A DNA stretch of 64,000 bases from Olavius algarvensis Delta 4 endosymbiont (GTDB taxonomy: Bacteria > Desulfobacterota > Desulfobacteria > Desulfobacterales > CAJINA01), in contig CAJINA010000246.1 in the NCBI GenBank assembly GCA_905176665.1, positions 22,232-86,231 of the forward strand, written 5' to 3'. Made by a program: the position numbers and the translations under genes. How positions within the stretch are numbered: position 1 is the first letter of the stretch; each line of letters begins with the position of its first letter. Positions 34,489 through 42,127 of the stretch are shown one piece after another. The notes under the pieces are model-generated. The model was not told where the DNA came from. It worked only from the letters and a program-made list of their open reading frames with translations, and searched no databases.

Positions 34489-36564
34489 ATGCTGAATACC
34501 ACAAGAGCCTCAAATCAGGATTTCACGAAGGTCTCCGGTCGTACCGCCGCATTTTTTTTCGCGCCGCTTTTCTTGTTGGTATGCCTGCTGGCCATCTACT
34601 GGCCCGGGTTTTCTGGTGATTGGTACCTTGACGATTTCGGCAATATCCACGAAAATCCCAATATCCACCTGACATCGCTGACTGCGGATGAGATTACCAA
34701 AAGCTTTTACGGCCTGGACCAGACCCACCGACGGTTCAACCGCCCCCTTTCCTATTTTTCACTGGCCCTGAACTACTATTTCGGAGGTACAAACCCTTTT
34801 GGTTACCATGTCGTCAATTTTCTAGTTCACTACACAACGGCTGCATTTCTTTTTCTCCTTACTCTCAACATATTGAAGCTGCCACTCTTCAATGGAAAAT
34901 ATGACAAGGCGGCCTACGCCATCGCCCTGCTCTCTTCTTTTCTATGGGCGACCCACCCGATCCAGGTAAACGCGGTCACCTATATCGTCCAACGCATGTC
35001 TGCCTTGGCAGGCCTGTTTACGGTCCTGTCTCTCTATTGTTATGTAAAAGCCCGGAAAAAACAGCAGCCGGCTGATCACGGGCATTTTCCTTATGGTTGG
35101 TACCTAACGTGTACTATCGCGGGGGCCTGCGCTGTAGCCAGTAAACAGAACGCAGCTATGCTCCCTTTCAGCATACTTCTTTTGGAGATCCTGCTTATTC
35201 GAAGAGCACCGCATTCACGACAGACAAACCAAATGCTGAAAATCCTGATTCCGCCGGTAGTGATTTTTCTTCTAATCATCGTCTTTCTCGGTGGGCTGTC
35301 AGTCTTTCAAGCCAATTACGGTTCACGGCCATTTACCATGGCTGATAGACTCTTGACCGAGCCGCGGGTTATCTTTTTCTACATTGGTCAACTACTGAAT
35401 CCATCCGGAGCGACTTTCGCACTTCTGCATGATTTCCAGGTTTCAACATCTGTATTCTCAACCTGGACAACGCTGCCGGCTATCCTGTTAATAATCGCTA
35501 TTATCGTCATGTGCCTGCTGTTCAGTAAAAAGTGGCCCCTGTTTTCATTCTGCTATCTTTTTTTCTTTTTAAACCACGCCGTAGAAGGCTCGTTCATTCC
35601 CCTCGAACTCATCTTTGAACATCGTAATTACCTGCCATCGCTCTTCTTTTTCCTCTTGCCCACAATTGGATTTTTCAAAGTAGTCGAATATTTTTCTTAT
35701 TCTCCCTTCTTAAGAATCCTTGCGGTCTTTGGTTTGGCCATATGGATACTTGGCCAGGCTCACACAACCTATATGCAAAACGCACTCTTCGGGAATCAAG
35801 TTTTTTTCTGGACCCTCAATGTAAAGGCTTACCCGGACTTGCATCGCCCACGCCACAACCTTGCCAAGGCCATGTTCCTGGCCGGGCTGGATAATGAGGC
35901 CGAACGACAGATGCACCTCTCGCTGGAAGGAAAAAGTGCTGCCAGACAAAGCCAGAAATTTGCAACTGTTTACAACCTGGGCGTCTTTTACTTTTACAAA
36001 ATGGAATACCAGCGGGCCATGAAGCTGTTCTCCATGTTTTTGCGGTCTTCTCCAAATCATATAAACGCACTTAAGAATATAGCCGAGCTATATATGCAAT
36101 TAGGTGAAACCGATAAGGCGCTGCAGGCAATCGATAAGGCCCTCGCCCGCGCCCCGGACAATTCGTCCCTGCATATCATCAAAGGCTATATCCTGCTGGC
36201 CCGGAAAGACGTAGACGGTGCGTTCGCAGAAGCGGATTTGGCCAGTGGCCTGAATCATAATAAAATCGGGGTAGGTTATATTAAGGCTGAGGGTTACCGG
36301 CTAGAAAAAGAGTACGATAAAGCTATAAAACAATTTAATAGAATAGCGGCGCAGGACCATGGTCACTATGCGGCGCTTCTTTCGTTGATAGAACTCTACT
36401 ATCTAACCGGCCGACAAAACTTGCTAGCGCAAACCATTGGGGAATTAAATCGTAACATTGATAGGCATTTAAAATCTCAAATGCTGGTGATTTACGATCG
36501 TCGTTGGAATTTCGCCGGACCTGAGCGGATGCGGACCATCAAGCGGATATTGAATGCCCCCTGA
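34489..36564 (+). CDS. TMTC-like polytopic membrane protein with C-terminal TPR repeats
   Basis: 691 residues. The N-terminal two thirds have about ten hydrophobic segments and the GT-C-like opening (GDWYLDDFGNIHENPNI, with an acidic DD pair in the first loop; then FNRPLSYFSLALNYYFGG and GYHVVNFLVHYTTAAF), as in protein O-mannosyltransferase-like and TMTC proteins. The C-terminal third holds TPR motifs (KFATVYNLGVFYFYKMEYQR, NIAELYMQLGETDKALQAI, GYILLARKDVDGAFAEAD). It starts 6 bases after the lectin-propeller gene. A role in glycosylating pilin or tip protein is an inference from position only. Confidence 0.75.
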   Translation: MLNTTRASNQDFTKVSGRTAAFFFAPLFLLVCLLAIYWPGFSGDWYLDDFGNIHENPNIHLTSLTADEITKSFYGLDQTHRRFNRPLSYFSLALNYYFGGTNPFGYHVVNFLVHYTTAAFLFLLTLNILKLPLFNGKYDKAAYAIALLSSFLWATHPIQVNAVTYIVQRMSALAGLFTVLSLYCYVKARKKQQPADHGHFPYGWYLTCTIAGACAVASKQNAAMLPFSILLLEILLIRRAPHSRQTNQMLKILIPPVVIFLLIIVFLGGLSVFQANYGSRPFTMADRLLTEPRVIFFYIGQLLNPSGATFALLHDFQVSTSVFSTWTTLPAILLIIAIIVMCLLFSKKWPLFSFCYLFFFLNHAVEGSFIPLELIFEHRNYLPSLFFFLLPTIGFFKVVEYFSYSPFLRILAVFGLAIWILGQAHTTYMQNALFGNQVFFWTLNVKAYPDLHRPRHNLAKAMFLAGLDNEAERQMHLSLEGKSAARQSQKFATVYNLGVFYFYKMEYQRAMKLFSMFLRSSPNHINALKNIAELYMQLGETDKALQAIDKALARAPDNSSLHIIKGYILLARKDVDGAFAEADLASGLNHNKIGVGYIKAEGYRLEKEYDKAIKQFNRIAAQDHGHYAALLSLIELYYLTGRQNLLAQTIGELNRNIDRHLKSQMLVIYDRRWNFAGPERMRTIKRILNAP

Positions 36565-36605
36565 TCAGGGTGCCCGCTAGACAAGTTATCCGATTTTTAC
36601 AAACA

Positions 36606-36637
36606 AAAAAGGTGCCCATTTACATGCGCACCTTTTC
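36606..36637. terminator. Bidirectional intrinsic terminator between convergent genes
   Basis: AAAAGGTGC(C)CAT, a TTAC loop, ATG(C)GCACCTTTT with one C-C mismatch, flanked by A and T runs. It lies between the converging TMTC-like gene (plus) and the pilin gene (minus) and can serve both. Confidence 0.8.
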
Positions 36638-36660
36638 AACAACACTAGAACAGCCGGTAG

Positions 36661-37089
36661 CTACTGGTATCGCGGTAATTCGATGACCTCGCTAATGGCC
36701 TGGGACGTACCGGCACCGGCATCGATAATATAATTGCCCGTTACTGTGATTGTACCTGCGGTCTTACTTGGCGGCGATCCGGAAACTGTCCATCCGGTGA
36801 TTTGGAAGTCGTCCCCTAAGTTGGTGCCGACATCAGAAGCGGCCCAGGACATGTTTGCCGTGTCGCCCCACGTGTAGCCTTCGAGCAGTTTCTGGGCAAA
36901 ATACTGGTTAACGCGGACTTTCAATTCGGACATGGCCGTATAAATCGCTTTTTCCCTGGCCTTTGACTGCAGATCGAAAAATTTAGGAACTGCCACTGCC
37001 GCGAGGATTCCCATGATTACCAGAACCGCAATAATTTCGATCAGAGTGAAACCACCTTCATCTTTTGAAAGTAAGTTCTTTTTCCTCAT
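36661..37089 (-). CDS. pilA: Type IV pilin (major pilin candidate)
   Basis: 142 residues. Leader MRKKNLLSKDEGG, cleavage after G13, then FTLIEIIAVLVIMGILAAVA with Glu at +5 and a mature N-terminus typical of PilA or MshA. The rest (SKAREKAIYTAMSELKVRVN) is a short pilin globular domain with no cysteine pair. The ATG at 37089 follows GGAGG at a proper distance; the longer start at 37113 would spoil the leader. It is preceded by a consensus sigma-54 promoter at 37223-37238 and by a sigma-54 activator gene. Expected to be the main filament subunit, but a minor role is possible. Confidence 0.9.
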   Translation of the reverse strand: MRKKNLLSKDEGGFTLIEIIAVLVIMGILAAVAVPKFFDLQSKAREKAIYTAMSELKVRVNQYFAQKLLEGYTWGDTANMSWAASDVGTNLGDDFQITGWTVSGSPPSKTAGTITVTGNYIIDAGAGTSQAISEVIELPRYQ

Positions 37090-37222
37090 TGTTCTGTCCT
37101 CCATCCTGGGCAAGTATGTTCGCTTTAATGGTTAACGTGTCGGTATCCTACGAATTCTTTAGCAATTACCAGAAGAACGTCGGACTTTTTGGCCAATCGT
37201 CCGCCAGTTAAGAGTTATTTTG

Positions 37223-37238
37223 AGCAATAGTCGTGCCA
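37223..37238 (-). promoter_or_regulatory. Sigma-54 promoter of the pilin gene
   Basis: On the minus strand: TGGCAC, five bases, TTGCT, an exact match to the -24/-12 consensus with correct spacing. Transcription would start about 12 bases downstream, leaving a leader of roughly 120 bases before the pilin ATG at 37089. The neighbouring gene encodes a sigma-54 activator with a GAFTGA motif. Confidence 0.85.
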
Positions 37239-37414
37239 ACATCGCATGAATCGGAAAGAAAATGACACCCAGAGCCCAAAAAGGCTCCTTTTCCCCTCTA
37301 TCTACAAGAAATTGCCCTTTTCGGCCTAAATTTTGTTTTACTACTTGTAATTATTGGAATTTGGCTTTTTACAAAACAAAGGTCTCTGCAACAATAATTG
37401 TAGCCTTTTCTCCA

Positions 37415-38770
37415 TTAATTGCTGTTTTTTATCTCTTCTACATCAATACCATACTTCTTGACACGATGCCACAGGCTTCTCTGGTTAATGCCCAGTAGCT
37501 CGGCGGCCTTGATTTGGACGCCGTTTGTTTTTTTCAGGGCCTCGATAAGGATTCCTCTTTCAATTTCTTTGATCTGATCGTCGATTGAAGCGGATTGCCC
37601 CCCCTCCTCAGATGGCCGGGTAATCAGGCCGCCGCTATATCCCCGGGAGATATTGTCCGGCAGGTGCTGGGTCTCAATTTCACCACTCTCCGTCATGACC
37701 GCCGCCCTCTCAACCGTGTTCTGCAATTCCCGGATATTGCCCGGCCAGGCATACCCGATCAATAGTTGCAGGGCGGCCGAGTTCACTCCCAATTTCGTGG
37801 TACTGGGTGAGTCCATCAAAAACCGTTCGACGATAAGCGGAATGTCCTCTTTTCTTTCCTTGAGAGCGGGCAGAAATATGGTGAACACATTCAGTCGAAA
37901 GTACAGGTCCTCCCGGAACCGCCCTTCCTTTACCATCACTTCCAGGTTCTTGTTGGTTGCGGCTATAAAGCGTACATCAACTTTAATCGGTTTGGTCCCG
38001 CCGACCCGGTCAAACTCTCTCTCCTGTAGGACTCTTAATATTTTAGCCTGTAAATTCAGAGGCATATCTCCAATTTCATCCAGAAAGATGGTGCCCCGGT
38101 TGGCCACCTCGAACTTCCCGGATTTACGCGACACAGCCCCCGTAAAAGCCCCTTTTTCGTGCCCAAAAAGTTCGCTTTCGAGCAGTTCCTCGGGCATTGC
38201 GGCACAGTTGATTTTCACAAAGGGTCGCTGCGCCCGTTTGCTGTGCTCAAATATACTGGTGGCAATCAGTTCCTTGCCGGTGCCGCTTTCACCCAGAATC
38301 AGTACGGTTGCATCAGTGGGGGCCACCTTCATGATCTGCTTTAAAACGCCCCGCATGGCGACACTTTCGCCTACAATCTTGGGGAACAGCTGACGGGCGT
38401 CCACCTTGTTCAACACATCGGTTATTCGTTTGAAAACATTTGCATAATGGACCAACTCATCGCCCTGCTGGTTGCTATTGGTGTCATCTTCCTTGACATG
38501 CGCGGACAGGGCCGGCAGTTTTTCGGCCTCTTTCAAAAACTTTTTCATCGGGTTCAGCAACATATAAACAATCACCATGCCGCAAAGATAGGAGAGTACT
38601 GCTATGGCGAAAATCCAGGCGTTCACCGGCGTATTGAGTCCCAGGTCGTGTTTCATGAGGTATTCGGTGATCCGAAAGGAAACCGGGGATGAGATAATAC
38701 TGAGCCCGGCTACGATCATGGGAATGATGATGTAGAGACTGATATAGAATCTTGATTTGCTAAGTGCCAT
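37415..38770 (-). CDS. Membrane-anchored sigma-54-dependent transcription activator
   Basis: 451 residues. Instead of a receiver domain it has two N-terminal membrane segments (about residues 8-27 and 50-72) and a short juxtamembrane helix. The AAA+ domain follows, with Walker A GESGTGKE, the sigma-54-contact loop ESELFGHEKGAFTGA, Walker B FLDEIGDMPL and the arginine-finger region (FREDLYFRLNVF). The C-terminal Fis-type helix-turn-helix is ALKKTNGVQIKAAELLGINQ. It is transcribed in the same direction as, and upstream of, the pilin gene, so the pilin promoter is its probable target. A membrane signal may replace phosphorylation. Confidence 0.93.
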   Translation of the reverse strand: MALSKSRFYISLYIIIPMIVAGLSIISSPVSFRITEYLMKHDLGLNTPVNAWIFAIAVLSYLCGMVIVYMLLNPMKKFLKEAEKLPALSAHVKEDDTNSNQQGDELVHYANVFKRITDVLNKVDARQLFPKIVGESVAMRGVLKQIMKVAPTDATVLILGESGTGKELIATSIFEHSKRAQRPFVKINCAAMPEELLESELFGHEKGAFTGAVSRKSGKFEVANRGTIFLDEIGDMPLNLQAKILRVLQEREFDRVGGTKPIKVDVRFIAATNKNLEVMVKEGRFREDLYFRLNVFTIFLPALKERKEDIPLIVERFLMDSPSTTKLGVNSAALQLLIGYAWPGNIRELQNTVERAAVMTESGEIETQHLPDNISRGYSGGLITRPSEEGGQSASIDDQIKEIERGILIEALKKTNGVQIKAAELLGINQRSLWHRVKKYGIDVEEIKNSN

Positions 38771-38820
38771 AGCAAGTGACTCCTGGTAACGGGCAGTCCA
38801 ATCGTATCGTCACTTTGCAG

Positions 38821-40044
38821 CTATTTGACGATGCCGATCAAATCCCACATGGGTAGAAAGATTGCCAGAGCAAAAAAACCAACTACAGCCGCCAAACCAA
38901 TCGTCAGAATGGGCCCGATGGCATCCGACAGTTTTTTTGTCGCGTATTCGACTTCGAGGTCGTAGTGCTGAGATATTTCCATCAGCATTTCATCCAACTT
39001 GCCCGATTCTTCCCCAATGGCGACCATGTTAATGACGATGGGCGTAAAAAAGGCGGCCTTTTCAAGTGGTGCCGCGATGCCGCGCCCCTCTTCTAATTTC
39101 TCACCTATCTGCTTGAATTCTTTTGAAATTGCGTCATTTCCGACCGTGGTAGCCAAAATGCGCATGGCTTCCAGTACGGATACGCCGCTCGATTGCAGGA
39201 TGGCGAAGATACTGGCAAACCGCGACATGGCCGCTTTTATAAACAGATCTCCCAATACGGGCAGGCGCAACAATGTCAGATCCCGTATATAGCGACCCTG
39301 CTCCGTCCGAAAATAAAATATTACCCCTGCCGCCGCGGCCAGGGCACCCCCCAGCAGCAGGTGCCAGTAGCTCTGCAGAAACTGGTAAAGAAAAATGCAA
39401 ATCTTGGTCGGCAGCGGCAGGTTCAGCTTGGCCGCCAGGAATATGCCGACAAATTTCGGGATGACAAACGTCAGCAGCACAAAAAACGCGATCGCCAGAA
39501 AAACGACCACGATTATCGGGTATTGCAGGGCCGCCCTGATATCGGCCCTGATCTTGTGCTCGTGGTCAATAATATAAGTCAATCGATCGAGCACGGTGGG
39601 CAGGGCGCCGCTGGCCTCACCGGCTTGGACCATACCGCAATATAGGGGTGAAAAAACCGATGGGTGCTTTAAAAACGCGTCGTGCAGCGAACTGCCGCCG
39701 CTGATATCGTCGACCATGACCCGTGTGATGCGCTTGATCTTCAGGTTTTCAGCCTGTTTTTCGAGAATTTGCAGCAGTCTGACCATCGGTACGCCGGCCC
39801 TGAGCATGGTTTTGAACTGTTTGGTAAAAATGATCAGTTCAGGCGCTTTGACCGGCGTGAGGTACTCTTTTAAACGATCGAGGCTGAAGCCGGCGGCGTC
39901 GCCACCACCTTTTTCATCCACCTGCGTGGGGATGAACCCGCGGGCTTCAAGGATGGAGGTCGCCATTTCACGAGACTCGGCCTCGATTTCACCTGCTACG
40001 GTGGCGCCCGACTCGTTGATTGATTTGTATGCGTAAGTGACCAT
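38821..40044 (-). CDS. pilC: PilC/GspF-type inner-membrane platform protein
   Basis: 407 residues; the inner-membrane scaffold turned by the PilB ATPase. Start MVTYAYKSINESGATVAGEI, a GspF domain (ELIIFTKQFKTMLRAGVPMV), two central membrane segments (IIVVVFLAIAFFVLLTFVIP and LLLGGALAAAAGVIFYF), the repeated second GspF domain (RFASIFAILQSSGVSVLEAM) and a final membrane helix (IGLAAVVGFFALAIFLP). Complete and normal. Positioned between pilB and the sigma-54 activator, as mshG follows mshE in MSHA loci. Confidence 0.95.
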   Translation of the reverse strand: MVTYAYKSINESGATVAGEIEAESREMATSILEARGFIPTQVDEKGGGDAAGFSLDRLKEYLTPVKAPELIIFTKQFKTMLRAGVPMVRLLQILEKQAENLKIKRITRVMVDDISGGSSLHDAFLKHPSVFSPLYCGMVQAGEASGALPTVLDRLTYIIDHEHKIRADIRAALQYPIIVVVFLAIAFFVLLTFVIPKFVGIFLAAKLNLPLPTKICIFLYQFLQSYWHLLLGGALAAAAGVIFYFRTEQGRYIRDLTLLRLPVLGDLFIKAAMSRFASIFAILQSSGVSVLEAMRILATTVGNDAISKEFKQIGEKLEEGRGIAAPLEKAAFFTPIVINMVAIGEESGKLDEMLMEISQHYDLEVEYATKKLSDAIGPILTIGLAAVVGFFALAIFLPMWDLIGIVK

Positions 40045-40210
40045 AATACTTTAGACTATTAGACTGAAGGCTGAAGACTGAAGGTAAACGCTGAATCGAA
40101 ATCGCTATCTAAATCCTGAGCGACCTTAGTCGTAGGCCGGTTTTTCAAAACCCGACTTCGATGGTTTCGGTTTTTCACTTCAGCCTGCCGCCATCTAACT
40201 TCACACCTTC
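40045..40210. repeat. Short direct and inverted repeats between pilB and pilC
   Basis: The gap holds AGACTGAAGGCTGAAGACTG-type direct repeats near 40061-40080 and an inverted partner: AGGCTGAAG at 40068-40076 and CTTCAGCCT at 40178-40186. No gene is visible. The structure could form in RNA or DNA but its role is unknown. Confidence 0.4.
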
Positions 40211-40750
40211 TCAAATCATGATCGCCGAGGCCGCCTCGTCGAATGAGGTCTCACCGCGGTAGATCTTTTTGGTCGCGTCTTCCTGCAAAGTGCTCAACTT
40301 GCCCTTCTCCACCATGGCGCGGGTGATTTCCTGGGCCGTGCTCTTATCCAGGATCATATTCTGGACGTCTTCGTCGATCATCAGGATCTCGTAGATACCG
40401 GTGCGCCCCTTGTAGCCCTTGTCCATACAGTAAAAGCAGCCGGTGCCCATGGAAAATTCAGCGCCGGCATCATCCTGCAGCTGCCAGAATTCCAGGGCGG
40501 CCGGGTTCGGGGTACTCGGTTTTTTGCAATACGGACAAACTTTCCGGACCAGGCGCTGGGCAATGGAGGCCAGCATTACCGATGACACCAGGAATGGTTC
40601 GATCCCCATGTCCAAAAACCGGGTGATGGCCCCCGCCGCGTCATTCGTATGCACCGTACTGAGAACCCGGTGACCGGTCAGGGCGGCTTGAACGCCGATG
40701 GTCGCGGTTTCGCCATCGCGGATCTCACCTACCATGATGACATCCGGGTC
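40211..40750 (-). pseudogene. C-terminal part of PilB/MshE-like ATPase, after an in-frame TAG
   Basis: Continues the reading frame of the upstream part without any shift: after the TAG at 40751-40753 the sequence reads DPDVIMVGEIRDGETATIG (Walker B) and runs through a zinc site (CPYCKKP, GCFYCMDKGYKGRTG) to a normal C-terminus. The first ATG after the stop is at 40735, inside Walker B, so this part alone cannot make an active ATPase. See the upstream entry. Confidence 0.8.
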
Positions 40751-41917
40751 CTACCGCAGAACGGCTCGCAGACCGCTGGCAAAGGTCATGCCCGCCTTAC
40801 GATTGAACTGAATCTGCCGAATTTTCTCCATCCGGTATTCTACCGGATCCTCGAAAGTGATGATGTTGATGTCCGGCTTGTTGATAATCTTTAACAGCGA
40901 ATAGATGGTCGTGCTCTTGCCGCTGCCGGTCGGTCCGGTACTCAGGACCATCCCGTAAGGCTTGATGATGACGTCCTCAATTTTCTGACGATCTTTTTCA
41001 GCCATCCCCAGCTGTTCCAGGGAATAAACCCCACTGCTGGTGTCCAGCAGCCGGATGACCATGTTTTCCCCGTAAATGGTCGGCATGGTCGAGGTTCGGA
41101 TATTGATTTCGCGGTTGTCCATCTTGATGGTGAAACGACCATCTTGAGGTATTTTTGACAGGGCAATGTCCATGTTGGACAAGGTTTTCAAACGTGAAAT
41201 AATGAGCAGGATCATCGATTTGGGTGGTGCCGGCACCTCGTGCAGGCGGCCGTCCACCCGAAAGCGGACCTGGACATAATCTTTCTCGGGGCTGATGTGT
41301 ACGTCACTGGCGCCTTCCCGGACCGCCTGGGAAAGGATCGAATTCACCAGCCTGACGACCGGGGCTTCCTGAACCATGTCCTGGAGGGAACCCACTTCCA
41401 CTTCATCGGAGAACTCGGCCTTCTCGGGCTCATCCTCCTTCGCGATTTCCATTTCCTCGATCACGCCGCCGATACCGGAATATGTGCCATAGAGGCTGCC
41501 GACCAGGTGGTTGAGCTGTTGATCGGTGCAGATAACCGCTTCAATTTCCGTATTGGTGTAGACTTCAAGGGCATCGAGGGCCGCAATATCCATGGGGTCC
41601 ACCATGGCTACGGTGAGCAAGAAACGGCTGCGCACCAACGGTGCAACCTGGTATTTGGTTGCCACGTCAACCGGAATTGTTTTGGAAAGTTCCATATCGA
41701 TCGGATATTTATCCGGACGGTATTTTTCGATATGCAGCTGAACGGACACCAAATCCGCGATCTGGTTGCCGCTCACATAGCCCTCCCTGACGAGATACTG
41801 CCCGAGTTTTAGCTTGGTTTTTTTATGCCCCGTGATGGCTTCTTCCAACTGCGCCTCTGTCAGCAGACCGCCTTCCACCAGCATTTCACCAAGTCTTTTT
41901 TTATTTCTGATCGCCAT
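40751..41917 (-). pseudogene. pilB: PilB/MshE-like pilus extension ATPase, truncated by in-frame TAG
   Basis: N-terminal MshEN domain (MAIRNKKRLGEMLVEGGLLT, LGQYLVREGYVSGNQIADLV), then the ATPase N-terminal part (ASDVHISPEKDYVQVRFRVD) and Walker A GPTGSGKSTT. The frame ends ...FASGLRAVLR then TAG, where this family almost always has LRQDPD; CAG (Gln) to TAG is a single C-to-T change. The reading frame resumes at once with DPDVIMVGEIRD. Full-length product would have 568 residues. Alternatives: real nonsense mutation, base-call error, or read-through. It is the only pilB in the assembly cluster; a second PilB-like gene is at 26.8-29.1 kb. Confidence 0.85.
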
Positions 41918-42053
41918 TTACTTCCCGTCTTCCACCGTGACGCATACCGGCCGTGCGGCAACCACACGCTGATTCCGGCAAAAAAGGTTTAATACCAATT
42001 GTTTTGCTGTAGCTCGTACAGGCCCCACTTCCCATTACGTTAAGGCCTGAAAG

Positions 42054-42095
42054 CCGACGTGCAAGCGAAGCACCGCATTTGCGGTGCATCGTCGG
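42054..42095. other. Nested stem-loop downstream of the ExeA/MshM-like gene
   Basis: Outer arms CCGACG (42054-42059) and CGTCGG (42090-42095) enclose a perfect inner hairpin at 42070-42087 (GCACCGCA, TT, TGCGGTGC). There is no T-run on either strand. It lies in the 210-base gap between the ATPase gene and pilB and may be an RNA stability or attenuation structure. Confidence 0.45.
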
Positions 42096-42127
42096 ACCCG
42101 GCCCTCAAGCCGATCCGCAGGTTAGTT

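Noticed and set aside
37273..37300. Terminator of the sigma-54 activator gene (GAGCC-CAAAAA-GGCTC)
   Set aside because: The T-run is on the plus strand, while the activator gene is on the minus strand and ends further right, so it is not its terminator.
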